Below, piece after piece: positions 26,596-36,371 of a stretch of DNA of 36,938 nt. Within the stretch, counting starts at the first letter, position 1. Each line of letters begins with the position of its first letter. Source of the DNA: Anaerolineae bacterium (GTDB lineage: Bacteria > Chloroflexota > Anaerolineae > J036 > Brachytrichaceae); NCBI GenBank assembly GCA_018500105.2, contig JAHBAL020000139.1:1-36938 (forward strand), given 5' to 3'. The translations under genes were made by a program, and so were the position numbers. A model generated the notes under the pieces. The model ran no database searches, had not been told where the DNA came from, and saw only the letters and a program-made list of their open reading frames with translations.

Positions 26596-27330
26596 ATGCG
26601 AATTTACCAATCTATTTATATCGTCGGCAGCTACGAATTGGGGTTGAGTGATGCGTGGGATTGCCACGTGTATGCGCTCGATTATGGCGATGGGCTGGCA
26701 CTGATTGATGCCGGTGGCGGGCGTGAGATTAGCATTCAGCGCATCGAGCAAAACTTGCGCGATGACGGTCTCGATCCAGCCAATATCCGGCATGTCATCT
26801 TGACACATTGGCACAAAGACCATGCGGGCGGGGCGCATATTTGGCAGCAAAAATATGGCGCAACAGTGTGGCTGAACGCCATCGAAACGCCTTTGCTCGA
26901 AGGCCGAAATGCTCAATTTAGTGGGGCCGTGCCGGTGTGCAAAATTGACCGCCAACTGCACGACGGTGACGAGATTGCATTGGGGCAAATGCGGCTCAAA
27001 ACCATTCAAGTGCCCAGCCATAGCGACGGCATTTGCGCCTTTTTGCTCGATCTCAACGGCTATCGCGCCATTTTCAGCGGCGATATTGTCTTTGCCAACG
27101 GGCTGTATGGCCTCATCAATTATCACGGATCGAGCATGGAGGGGTATCGCAAACATCTACACAAATTGGCGCATTTAAATATTGACGGGTTCTACCCGGG
27201 GCATCTCATGTTTTCGATACACGGCGGGCAGCGTCATATTGATGTTGCCATGCAGCGCGTCAGCGGGCCGTTTATGCCACCCAGCATTGGGCAAAGCGGC
27301 ATCACCTATTTGATGGCGGATGATTATTGA
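26596..27330 (+). CDS. MBL-fold metallo-hydrolase
   Basis: HVILTHWHKDHAGGAHIWQ, GYRAIFSGDIVF, FYPGHLMFS; ATG at 26596. Confidence 0.9.
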   Translation: MRIYQSIYIVGSYELGLSDAWDCHVYALDYGDGLALIDAGGGREISIQRIEQNLRDDGLDPANIRHVILTHWHKDHAGGAHIWQQKYGATVWLNAIETPLLEGRNAQFSGAVPVCKIDRQLHDGDEIALGQMRLKTIQVPSHSDGICAFLLDLNGYRAIFSGDIVFANGLYGLINYHGSSMEGYRKHLHKLAHLNIDGFYPGHLMFSIHGGQRHIDVAMQRVSGPFMPPSIGQSGITYLMADDY

Positions 27331-27333
27331 CGC

Positions 27334-28095
27334 ATGAAGCTAAACGACAAAGTGATATTAGTCACCGGCGGGGCCACTGGCATTGGCCGCGCTTGCGCCC
27401 AGTGCTGTTTGGCGGATGGGGCGCGGGTGGTCATCGCACAGCCGACCTTGGCCCAAGCCCAAACTGCCGCTGCTGAAATGGGCACACCCGATCGCGTCAT
27501 CGGGCTGGCCTGTGATGTCACCCAGCTTTGGCAAGTGCAAACGCTCGTGACCGACACGGTGGCGCATTTTGGGCGGCTCGATGCGCTCATTCACAGCGCG
27601 GCGTTGGTGGCGGGGGCATCGCAGCCTACTGCATTTCTAGATGAAACCGCAGCCCATTGGCAGCGCATTTTAGATGTCAATTTGACCGGCGCATTTTTGT
27701 GCGCCCAAGCCGCCGCCCGGCAAATGGTGGCACAGGGCGACGGCGGCAGCATCGTGCTGATTTCGTCGGTGGCCGAGTTTGCCGCGCAAGAGTTGGCCGC
27801 CGCCTATTGCAGCGCAAAATCAGGTTTGGGTGGGCTGAGTAAGGTCGCCGCCATCGAGCTTGGCCCGCATCGCATTCGTGTTAACAATATCGCGCCCGGA
27901 GATATTGACACAGCCGCCGCGCACGCCCTGCCAACTGCTCACGGTGCAAGCGGCAAATTTATGCGCCACACCCCGCTCGGTCGGCGTGGGCAACCCGCCG
28001 AAGTCGGGCATGTTGCAGCCTTCCTAGTCAGCAATGATGCGTCATTCGTCACTGGCGCAACTTGGCTGGTGGATGGCGGTTTTTTGAGTTATTGA
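27334..28095 (+). CDS. SDR-family NAD(P)-dependent oxidoreductase
   Basis: KVILVTGGATGIGRACAQ...ISSVAEFAAQELAAAYCSAKSGLGGLSK...TGATWLVDGGFLSY. Confidence 0.93.
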   Translation: MKLNDKVILVTGGATGIGRACAQCCLADGARVVIAQPTLAQAQTAAAEMGTPDRVIGLACDVTQLWQVQTLVTDTVAHFGRLDALIHSAALVAGASQPTAFLDETAAHWQRILDVNLTGAFLCAQAAARQMVAQGDGGSIVLISSVAEFAAQELAAAYCSAKSGLGGLSKVAAIELGPHRIRVNNIAPGDIDTAAAHALPTAHGASGKFMRHTPLGRRGQPAEVGHVAAFLVSNDASFVTGATWLVDGGFLSY

Positions 28096-28137
28096 AGATT
28101 AAGCATCATCTTTTATAATTAGGATTAGCGCAAAATT

Positions 28138-28236
28138 TTATTTTCACCGCCAAACACACGAAGAACTCAAAGATTATCGTCATAAATCTTTATGATCCTT
28201 GTGCCCATTGCGCTCTTTGTGGTGAAAAATTTCATG
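28138..28236. repeat. Degenerate inverted repeat of TTCACCnCnAAnnCAC...GTGGTGAA type
   Basis: ttttcaccgccaaacacacgaagaactcaaag ... ccttgtgcccattgcgctctttgtggtgaaaa. Confidence 0.6.
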
Positions 28237-28260
28237 CGTCAAACCAGATCTTAACCAGCC

Positions 28261-30717
28261 GTGCTTGCCAAACACCTAAACACCCTCGAACTGCCGAAAA
28301 TTTTAGAGCAGCTTGCCAAAGAATGCAGCTTTAGCGCCAGCATCGAATTGGCGCACGCCTTGCGCCCCAGCACCCACCCCACCGAGGTGAGGCAATGGTT
28401 GGAGGAGACGAGCGAGGCGCGGCAAGCCATGGAAACCAATGACACGCTCGGCATTGGCGGGGCGCGGGATGTGCGCGACATGGTGATGCGGGCCGGACGT
28501 GGTGGCATGATGGAGCCAAGCGAATTGCTGGACGTGCGTGAAACGCTGCACAGCGCCCGCAATTTACAACGCGCCATCACCCGTTACGCCGAACTATACC
28601 CGCGCCTAAACGATCTTGTGGTGCTAATTGAGCCACAGGTCGAATTGGTCGAAAGCATCAGCCACTGTATTGATGATCGCGGCGAAGTGCGCGACAGTGC
28701 GTCGCCCGAATTGCGCAAAATTCGCGTCGAGGTGCGCATCGCCCATGACCGGTTGCTGCAAAAGCTACAAAATATCGTCAATAGTAATGGCAGCTATTTG
28801 CAAGAATCGCTCATCACCCAGCGCAATGGGCGCTATGTCATTCCAGTCAAGTCGGATTTCAAAGGCCGCGTGGCGGGTGTGGTGCATGATCAAAGCGCAA
28901 GCGGGCTGACCATGTTTATCGAGCCGTTAGCAACGCTGGAGTTAAATAACACATGGCGAGAATTGCAATTGGCCGAACAACACGAAATTCGCCGCATTTT
29001 GGTAGCATTGTCGAACCAAGTCGGGGGGCAGCGCGATTCGATTTTGCGCACGGTTGAGCAAATCGCACGCTTTGATTTGGTGCTGGCAAAGGCCAAATAT
29101 GCCGATCGCCTACGCGCCAAGCCCGCCAGTTTGCGGCTAAAAGCCCAAAATACAGCGCCAACGGTGCAGTTTTCGATCGAACAAGCCCGTCACCCGTTGC
29201 TCGACCCCGAAAAGGTAGTGCCGATTGACATCACGCTCGATCCCAGCACACGCATTTTGGTCATTACTGGCCCCAATACCGGCGGCAAAACGGTGGCAAT
29301 GAAAACCATCGGCTTGCTCGGCATGATGACCCAGTGTGGGCTACACCTGCCCGTCGAAAGCGCCATTTTGCCTATTTTCGATGCCGTTTATGCCGATATT
29401 GGCGACGAGCAAAGCATCGAGCAAAGCCTGTCTACCTTCAGCGCCCATCTCACCAATTTGGTGTCGTTTTTGTCCAAAGTAGATGCCAATTCGTTGGTGT
29501 TGATGGACGAATTGGGGTCAGGCACAGACCCAATTGAAGGCGCGGCCTTGGCGCGGGCCACGCTCGATTATTTGCTGCGTTCGCAAGCCATTTGCGTGGT
29601 AGCAACCCATTATGCCGAGCTAAAGGCGTGGGCCGCCATGACCGAAGGCGTGGCAAATGCCAATGTGGCATTTGATGTCAAGACGTTGCGTCCCCTTTAC
29701 AAGCTGACCATCGGCTTGCCGGGCAAGTCGAACGCCTTTGCCATCGCCCAGCGGCTGGGGTTGCCGCAACCCATTCTCGACGACGCACAACAGCATTTGA
29801 CGGGCGAGCATATGAAGGCCGAAGACATGTTGTCGGAGATCGAGAAAATGCGGCGGCAGACCGAAGCCGCCCGCAATGCAGCCCGTCGCGCCGAGCGCGT
29901 GGCCGAAGACAACGCCGACAAATTGCGGGCGCAATTGCGCAAGATTGACGAGGAACGACAGCGTGTAATGGCCCAAGCGCATGACGAGGCCGAGAAAGAG
30001 ATCGAATTGTTGCGGGCCGAGGTGCGGCGTTTGCGCGGGCGTGTGGTGGCGGCGGGTGAGGCACTGGATGAGGTGCGCGAGATCGAACGCGAGTTGAATT
30101 TGGCCGAGGAATTTGCAGAAGAGGAAAGGGAAAAGAGCCAAGAACCAAGAACCAAGAACCAAGAAGTAAGCGCCAAAAGCCAAGCGCCAAGAGAAGATCG
30201 TCCAACGCCAAGTCAAAAAAACCTGCCTTCGAACCAATCTAAAATCCAAAATCTAAAATCTAAAATTCAGGTGGGTGACACGGTGCGGGTCAAGGCGCTC
30301 GATTCGTTGGCGAGCATCACCAGCATCAGCGACGATATGGCCGAGGTGCAGATTGGGCGGATGCGCATGAAGGTGAAACTGCGCGATGTGGAGCGTGCCA
30401 AAGCGCCGGAACCAGTCGTCGTTGATAATACCAGCAAGTATGAGCGAGGGCACGTTGAGCCATCGCCCGGCATGGAACTGGACATGCGCGGCATGATGAG
30501 CGAAGAGGGCGTTGAGCGCGTGCAAGATTACCTCGATCGTGCCTCACGGGCCGGCTTGCCGTTTGTGCGCATTATTCACGGCAAGGGAACAGGCGCATTG
30601 CGCCGCGCCGTGCGTGAATCAATCAAAGACCATGCCGCAGTCAAGTCGTTTGAGACGGGGTTAGATGGTGAGGGCGGCGACGGCGTGACGGTGGTTAAGT
30701 TACATGCGTTGATGTAG
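28261..30717 (+). CDS. mutS2: Endonuclease MutS2 (MutS-type ATPase + C-terminal Smr domain)
   Basis: GTG start; LVITGPNTGGKTVAMKTIGLLGMMTQCGLHLP; DELGSGTDPIEGAALA; C-term ELDMRGMMSEEGVERVQDYLDRA...IHGKGTGALRRAVRE. Confidence 0.95.
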   Translation: MLAKHLNTLELPKILEQLAKECSFSASIELAHALRPSTHPTEVRQWLEETSEARQAMETNDTLGIGGARDVRDMVMRAGRGGMMEPSELLDVRETLHSARNLQRAITRYAELYPRLNDLVVLIEPQVELVESISHCIDDRGEVRDSASPELRKIRVEVRIAHDRLLQKLQNIVNSNGSYLQESLITQRNGRYVIPVKSDFKGRVAGVVHDQSASGLTMFIEPLATLELNNTWRELQLAEQHEIRRILVALSNQVGGQRDSILRTVEQIARFDLVLAKAKYADRLRAKPASLRLKAQNTAPTVQFSIEQARHPLLDPEKVVPIDITLDPSTRILVITGPNTGGKTVAMKTIGLLGMMTQCGLHLPVESAILPIFDAVYADIGDEQSIEQSLSTFSAHLTNLVSFLSKVDANSLVLMDELGSGTDPIEGAALARATLDYLLRSQAICVVATHYAELKAWAAMTEGVANANVAFDVKTLRPLYKLTIGLPGKSNAFAIAQRLGLPQPILDDAQQHLTGEHMKAEDMLSEIEKMRRQTEAARNAARRAERVAEDNADKLRAQLRKIDEERQRVMAQAHDEAEKEIELLRAEVRRLRGRVVAAGEALDEVREIERELNLAEEFAEEEREKSQEPRTKNQEVSAKSQAPREDRPTPSQKNLPSNQSKIQNLKSKIQVGDTVRVKALDSLASITSISDDMAEVQIGRMRMKVKLRDVERAKAPEPVVVDNTSKYERGHVEPSPGMELDMRGMMSEEGVERVQDYLDRASRAGLPFVRIIHGKGTGALRRAVRESIKDHAAVKSFETGLDGEGGDGVTVVKLHALM

Positions 30718-30742
30718 CGAAATGCGGTATCATCGCGCCTGA

Positions 30743-32932
30743 ATGACCACAGCACCCTATTCACATCTCCTCGACGGCCTAAACAGCGGCCAAAGCCAAG
30801 CCGTGCAGGCCAAAGACGGCCCCACGCTCGTGATTGCCGGGCCGGGCAGCGGCAAAACCCGTGTGCTCACCAACCGCGTGGCCTACCTGATTGAGGCTCG
30901 GCGCGTGTTGCCGTATCGCATTATGGCGGTGACATTTACCAACAAAGCCGCCCGCGAAATGCGCGAACGGCTGGGGCACATTGTAGGGGAGGCGCAGGTG
31001 AAAGAGGTGGCAATGGGCACATTTCACAGCATTTGCGGGCGGCTCATCCGCCGCGATGCGCCGCTAATTGGCCTTGACCGCAATTTTGTCATTTACGACA
31101 CCGATGACCAATTGTCGGTGGTGAAAGTGGTGCTGACCGAGCTAAACATTGACGACAAAAAATATAAGCCTGCGGCCTTACACGCCCGCATCAGCAACGC
31201 CAAAAACGAGTTGTTGACGCCAGAGTTTTTTCAGGCTCAGTCGTATTTCGATGAAGTTGCAAAACGGGTGTATGCCCGTTATCAACAAATTTTGCGGGCC
31301 AACAATGCGGTAGATTTTGACGACTTGCTGATGGAAAGCGTGATGTTGCTGCGCAACAACCCGCCCGTGCTGGAAAAAATGCAAGAACGCTATTTGCATG
31401 TGCTGGTGGATGAGTTTCAAGACACCAACATTGCCCAATACGAATTAGCCAAGCTTATTTCGGGCAAAAATCGCAATTTATTTTGCGTCGGCGACCCAGA
31501 CCAAGGGATTTATTCGTGGCGCGGGGCCGATTATCGCAATTTGCTAAAGCTACGCGACGAGTATCCCGATCTCAATATCATCCCGCTCGACCAAAATTAT
31601 CGCAGCACCCAAACCGTGCTCGATGCAGCAATGGCGGTGATTAAGCGCAACCCCAATCGCCAGCATATCGAGTTATATACCGAACGCGGCAAAGGGCCAA
31701 AAATCGTCTTGTGTGAGTTGTTTAACGAATCTGAAGAAGCGCAATACGCAGTTGACACGATCAACGAACTGGTGCGGCAAAAAGCGGCGGGATTGGGCGA
31801 AATTGCGGTAATGTATCGCACCAACGCCCAATCGCGGGCAGTTGAAGATGCCTTTGTGCGGGCCAAAATTCCGTATCGGCTGGTGGGCGGCACACGCTTC
31901 TATGGGCGCAAAGAAATCCGCGATGCCTTGGCGTATATGCGCATCGTCAACAATCCCGCCGATACGGTCAGCCTGCGCCGCATCATCAACACGCCCACAC
32001 GTGGCATCGGCGATAAAAGTTTTGAGCAACTCGAAAGCGCGGCCAAGCAACACGGTATTGGTTGCCTCGATGTCATTCGCCGCGAATTGCTGACCGGACG
32101 CGGGGCAAAAGCCTTGGCCGAATTTGGCGAAATGTGGACAAAATGGCTGACCTTGCGCGACGAGTTGAGCGTTAGCCAGCTTTTTGATCGCATCATCCGC
32201 GATGTCGGCTACCGCGAGCATTTGTTGGATGGCACATCGGAGGGCGAAGATCGCTGGGCCAACGTGATGGAATTGCGCAATGTGACCGCCGAGGCGGGCG
32301 ACACGCTATTACCCGAATTTTTGGCGGAATTGGCGCTGGTGAGCGAGCTAGACGGCATCGAAGAAAATGTCAATGCGCCGACCTTGCTCACCCTGCACGC
32401 CGCCAAAGGGCTGGAATATCGGGTGGTGTTCATTTTGGGGCTAGACGAAGGCACATTGCCGCACATCCGCAGCCTCGACGACCCCGAACAATTGGCCGAA
32501 GAGCGGCGCTTGATGTATGTCGGCATTACTCGCGCCAAAGAGCGGTTGTATTTGCTGCGGGCGTTTCGACGCGGGCAATGGGGCGTGACCGACGCCACGG
32601 AGCCATCGCGCTTTTTAGAAGATTTGCCAGCCGCGTTGGTAGATGGCGTGGTGCGCAAACCGAGCCAAGCCGCACAAGCGATGAGCACATGGGGCAGCAC
32701 TTCTAAGATCAACAACCCGCTCGTTATGAAGCCAGCCGCATCGCCCAGCAACACCTATACCGAACAAACCCAATTTAAGCCGGGCGACCGCATTTTGCAC
32801 CCAACCTTCGGCGAGGGTTTGGTGCTGCGTAGCATTCGTTTGCGCAACGACGAAGAAGTAGATGTTGTATTTGGCACACAGAAGAAAAGATTATCTGCGA
32901 CAATTAGTGGTATAAAGAAGATAAAAGTGTAG
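30743..32932 (+). CDS. UvrD/PcrA-type superfamily 1 DNA helicase
   Basis: LNSGQSQAVQAKDGPTLVIAGPGSGKTRVLTNR...VDEFQDTN...YRSTQTVLDAA...LLTLHAAKGLEYRVVF...LMYVGITRAKERLYL. Confidence 0.96.
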   Translation: MTTAPYSHLLDGLNSGQSQAVQAKDGPTLVIAGPGSGKTRVLTNRVAYLIEARRVLPYRIMAVTFTNKAAREMRERLGHIVGEAQVKEVAMGTFHSICGRLIRRDAPLIGLDRNFVIYDTDDQLSVVKVVLTELNIDDKKYKPAALHARISNAKNELLTPEFFQAQSYFDEVAKRVYARYQQILRANNAVDFDDLLMESVMLLRNNPPVLEKMQERYLHVLVDEFQDTNIAQYELAKLISGKNRNLFCVGDPDQGIYSWRGADYRNLLKLRDEYPDLNIIPLDQNYRSTQTVLDAAMAVIKRNPNRQHIELYTERGKGPKIVLCELFNESEEAQYAVDTINELVRQKAAGLGEIAVMYRTNAQSRAVEDAFVRAKIPYRLVGGTRFYGRKEIRDALAYMRIVNNPADTVSLRRIINTPTRGIGDKSFEQLESAAKQHGIGCLDVIRRELLTGRGAKALAEFGEMWTKWLTLRDELSVSQLFDRIIRDVGYREHLLDGTSEGEDRWANVMELRNVTAEAGDTLLPEFLAELALVSELDGIEENVNAPTLLTLHAAKGLEYRVVFILGLDEGTLPHIRSLDDPEQLAEERRLMYVGITRAKERLYLLRAFRRGQWGVTDATEPSRFLEDLPAALVDGVVRKPSQAAQAMSTWGSTSKINNPLVMKPAASPSNTYTEQTQFKPGDRILHPTFGEGLVLRSIRLRNDEEVDVVFGTQKKRLSATISGIKKIKV

Positions 32933-32938
32933 CAAACT

Positions 32939-35014
32939 GTGCGAATCGAAAATTTATTTCAATATTCATACTGGTTCAATACGCCAACCTCCGACCTTTC
33001 GCCGCTGGTGAATGGGTTATTGGTGGCGCTGGCTGGGCTGTGGTGCATCGTTCACGTGGTTTGGGGTCGCCCAGCTTGGCGGCGCTGGGCCAATATTTTG
33101 GCGGGCTTATTGTTCGGCAGCTCGGTCTTTGCCCGCGTGGCTGGCATCCCCATTTTAGAATTGCGCGGCTGGTGGCTGCTGGCGGCCTTCATCATTGTGC
33201 TGAGCTACACATCACAATGGTTGGGTGTGTTACTCAAGCTCTTTTTCGTCTACCTCCTCAATCCACTGGCAAAACGGCTCACGCACCCCATTGCGACACA
33301 AGCGATAGCAACTGCGTTACTGGCCTTCAGCTTTGGCTGGGCCGTCTGGGTAGCGTGGGTGCTGCGCACACATGGCGTCACCGGCAGCGACCCTTACGCC
33401 TATGCGCAAATGGGCGTTGATTTGGCGACCAACGGCACGGTTTATCACGCTTTTCCCTTGGTTCGCATCACACATGATCTGAGCATTGACGCGCCGATGG
33501 TCAATTCATACCCGATCACCCACATCGGCTACCGTTTGCCCGAAGATGCACGGCGGATTTCGACCACTGTTTGGCCGCCGGGCTACGCGGTTTTCACTGG
33601 GTTGGCCTATTTGTTGTTTGGCGAAGTGGGTTTGTATTGGGTCACGCCGTTTGTGGGATGGCTGTCGCTTATCGTCGTTGGCTTGCTGACCTATTTGTTA
33701 GTGGGCATTTTCAAAAGCGGACGCTGGACGTTGGCCTTGCGCGAGCCGGAAATTGGGCAGTTGAGCGACCCGATGCCACATCACGAATGGAATATGCCCG
33801 ACCCGACGCAGTTGCTGGCCGCCGCCATCGCGATTTTCATCACCGCCACCTCATATCAGCAAGTGGAATGGCAAATGACGCCGATGGCGGACCTCGCCGC
33901 CCAATTAACCTCGCTTTTGGCGTTGTTGCTGGCGTTTAATGCCGAACGCGCCTCGCATGTCGAGCAAAAACAAGCGGAACAACTGGCGAATCAACGGGTG
34001 CGCAATCGCACGCCTGCCCCGCCACTGTATCGCCTCAAATCACTGCGTTTGGCGGTGTTGAGTGGGCTTTTGCTCGGCGCCGCCTTCACCATTCGTTACA
34101 CCCAAGTGCTAATTGCGCCGGCGCTGGCTATTGCGTTGTGGCAATGGCACAAACCCGTTTTGTCCATTCGGCGGGTGTTGCTGTGCGCCTTCAGTGCCTT
34201 TATTGCCATTATTCCGCTGCTCATTTACCACACCAATGCCTTTGGCTTGCCTTGGGTCACCGGCTCAGATGAATTAAGCAACTTTTCACTCAGCCGTTTC
34301 CCCGAAACGGTCGAGCGCTTTTTCGACGAGATGAACTCGCACCGCGAATTTGGCTATTTATGGCTGCTCATGCTGATCGGCAGCATTGTGCTGGCATGGC
34401 GCAATGTGCGGCATTTCTTGGCGGTTGCGTTTTATGTGTTGCCGCTGCTCATTTTTCACCTTTTCTATGATTATTTGCGCCCGCGTGATTTGTTGTCTAT
34501 CTTCCCGATGGGGGCAACCTTGGTCGCATTGGGTTTTGCCACACTATATTCGTTGCGCTGGCGCGTATTGCGTTTGGCGGCGGTCATTTTGGTGGCGGCA
34601 CTGCTGCTCGGGCGTTCTAGCCAAACCTTGGTGTTGCCTGTCACCCGTGCTTTCGGCGCATTTGGCCATTTGGTGGCCGAGCAACGCGCCTCATTCGAGC
34701 ATATCCGCCTCAACACCCCTGCCAACGCCGTCATCGGCTGCTCGCTCAACAGCGGCGCAGTAGATTTGCATTCGCAGCGCCAAACTTTCCGCCCTGCAAC
34801 CTGGAAAGCCACCGAATTGGTGCGGTTTATCCACGCAGTCAAAGCCGAAGGCAAACCCGCTTATCTGCTGTTCGACGGCGATGAGTTGCGCGGCACAATT
34901 GATACGCTACAATTTAATTTCCGTATGACCGAGATCGGGCGCTTCGACATGCCCTATTATTTTCATGGCGGTGGGTCAGAAAACCGAAAAGTGCCGCTTT
35001 ATCGGTTGGATTGA
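32939..35014 (+). CDS. Polytopic membrane protein, glycosyltransferase family 39/PMT-like
   Basis: GTG start; many TM segments; GVTGSDPYAYAQMGVDLATNGTVYHAFP and LRLAVLSGLLLGAAFTIRYTQVLIAPALAI pattern. Confidence 0.6.
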   Translation: MRIENLFQYSYWFNTPTSDLSPLVNGLLVALAGLWCIVHVVWGRPAWRRWANILAGLLFGSSVFARVAGIPILELRGWWLLAAFIIVLSYTSQWLGVLLKLFFVYLLNPLAKRLTHPIATQAIATALLAFSFGWAVWVAWVLRTHGVTGSDPYAYAQMGVDLATNGTVYHAFPLVRITHDLSIDAPMVNSYPITHIGYRLPEDARRISTTVWPPGYAVFTGLAYLLFGEVGLYWVTPFVGWLSLIVVGLLTYLLVGIFKSGRWTLALREPEIGQLSDPMPHHEWNMPDPTQLLAAAIAIFITATSYQQVEWQMTPMADLAAQLTSLLALLLAFNAERASHVEQKQAEQLANQRVRNRTPAPPLYRLKSLRLAVLSGLLLGAAFTIRYTQVLIAPALAIALWQWHKPVLSIRRVLLCAFSAFIAIIPLLIYHTNAFGLPWVTGSDELSNFSLSRFPETVERFFDEMNSHREFGYLWLLMLIGSIVLAWRNVRHFLAVAFYVLPLLIFHLFYDYLRPRDLLSIFPMGATLVALGFATLYSLRWRVLRLAAVILVAALLLGRSSQTLVLPVTRAFGAFGHLVAEQRASFEHIRLNTPANAVIGCSLNSGAVDLHSQRQTFRPATWKATELVRFIHAVKAEGKPAYLLFDGDELRGTIDTLQFNFRMTEIGRFDMPYYFHGGGSENRKVPLYRLD

Positions 35015-35037
35015 CGGCAATATCTGTAAATTGTCAT

Positions 35038-35385
35038 TTACAACGCCCACGAAAGCAATATCACATTGAGAATACACCCCATCACATTCACTACCACCGC
35101 AGCGGACAAGCTTTTAATATCGTAGATTGCTTCTCTTCGTTTTACTAATTTAACACATAAAAAAATAAGAAACGCGGTAATAAGCAACCCAATCAGCAAC
35201 GAAATTGCGAGTGCTTGCACTGAGGTTAACCCCAACGCCGCATATCTCGATGGGGTTGTAGCAAACAAGAAAAAAATACTACTATAGATGAAAGACAAAA
35301 AAATGAAGTAATCTTTCCTCTGTTTTTTGACTGAAACAACAAGACACAGAAGAAAGAAAACAAGTAAAACACTAATGAATAACAT
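35038..35385 (-). CDS. Small integral membrane protein, function unknown
   Basis: 115 aa with several hydrophobic helices. Confidence 0.45.
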   Translation of the reverse strand: MLFISVLLVFFLLCLVVSVKKQRKDYFIFLSFIYSSIFFLFATTPSRYAALGLTSVQALAISLLIGLLITAFLIFLCVKLVKRREAIYDIKSLSAAVVVNVMGCILNVILLSWAL

Positions 35386-35490
35386 GTCTTGCTTTTCAGC
35401 CGAAGAAGAGAAAGATTAATGATCTCTCTTCTTTGGAGTGACGCTTTAAACTTTGAATCTATTAGAAAGCAAGTCAAAATATGTTAATTT

Positions 35491-36150
35491 TCACTTACTT
35501 TTTTCTCTTATTTTTGCTTCTAAATCGCCAAGTGTTTTAGGTCTGCTCGCAGATTGATTCTCGCTAAATGAATTGACGTTATTTCCGCTAATTTTATATC
35601 TACCGGCTGGATTTACTATTCGGTAGAGTGTTCTGCCATTTGCATGAATATTGTCATGCGAAATATCCACCAAAAACAAAACGTATTCTTCGCCCGCTTT
35701 ATACAACGGGTCGTCACGTATCTCAAATTTTGCCGACCACATTTGTCTGCCGGTTTGCATCACAATTATTTTAGATTGTGCTTGACCTTGATAAACTTGA
35801 AGCACATCAAATGTCGTATCCGTAAAGGGTAATTCGTCAACATGTGTGCCGACAACCTTCGTCCCTTCCATCATTGGGAATTCATTTCTTAATATTCTGG
35901 TTTCTTTCGTGCTGGTTGCCCTAACTTTTACGACAAGCTGAGATTCAGATTTCAGCGCTTCAATTGTTGAGGCTTTGGATACCCATTCGGCAATTGATAC
36001 GACATCAGCACTTGGCAAATCGCCTAAAGCCCCTTCGGAGAGAGGATATTCTTTTGAAGAATCTACAACCGGTTGTGTTTTATAGACCTGCCCGCCAACG
36101 ACCATCATTAAAGCAACAATTATCGCCAGCACCTTCAAATTGATTGTCAT
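35491..36150 (-). CDS. Hypothetical exported/membrane-anchored protein
   Basis: 219 aa with N-terminal hydrophobic segment; strong SD AAGGAGG upstream of the ATG (minus strand, ~36151-36166). Confidence 0.65.
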   Translation of the reverse strand: MTINLKVLAIIVALMMVVGGQVYKTQPVVDSSKEYPLSEGALGDLPSADVVSIAEWVSKASTIEALKSESQLVVKVRATSTKETRILRNEFPMMEGTKVVGTHVDELPFTDTTFDVLQVYQGQAQSKIIVMQTGRQMWSAKFEIRDDPLYKAGEEYVLFLVDISHDNIHANGRTLYRIVNPAGRYKISGNNVNSFSENQSASRPKTLGDLEAKIREKSK

Positions 36151-36371
36151 GATTAGCCTCCTTAAAACGCTTCACTTGCCCAACTACACATAACAACAGT
36201 TATTTACACAACAATATTCTAGCAGTTGGTCTTTAATTTAGTCAAAAAACGGTAAATTGTCAAAAAAATTTAAGTTTAATGACACGCCTCGTGCATTCCC
36301 CCCCACAAGCAACTTTTGCGTTTTTTTGCATCACGCCTCAAACAACCCGCTATACTCAGACGCTTAGAAAA

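Noticed and set aside
26512-27156. 214-aa minus-strand ORF opposite the MBL hydrolase
   Set aside because: Antisense shadow ORF; the plus strand has intact metal-binding motifs.
29620-30249. Three overlapping minus-strand ORFs (159-209 aa) opposite mutS2
   Set aside because: Antisense to MutS2; hydrophobic/low-complexity translations partly arise from the AACCAAG repeats.
35226-35477. 83-aa ORF upstream of and overlapping the 115-aa membrane protein
   Set aside because: Out of frame with the more plausible 35038-35385 ORF, in AT-rich DNA where chance ORFs are common.
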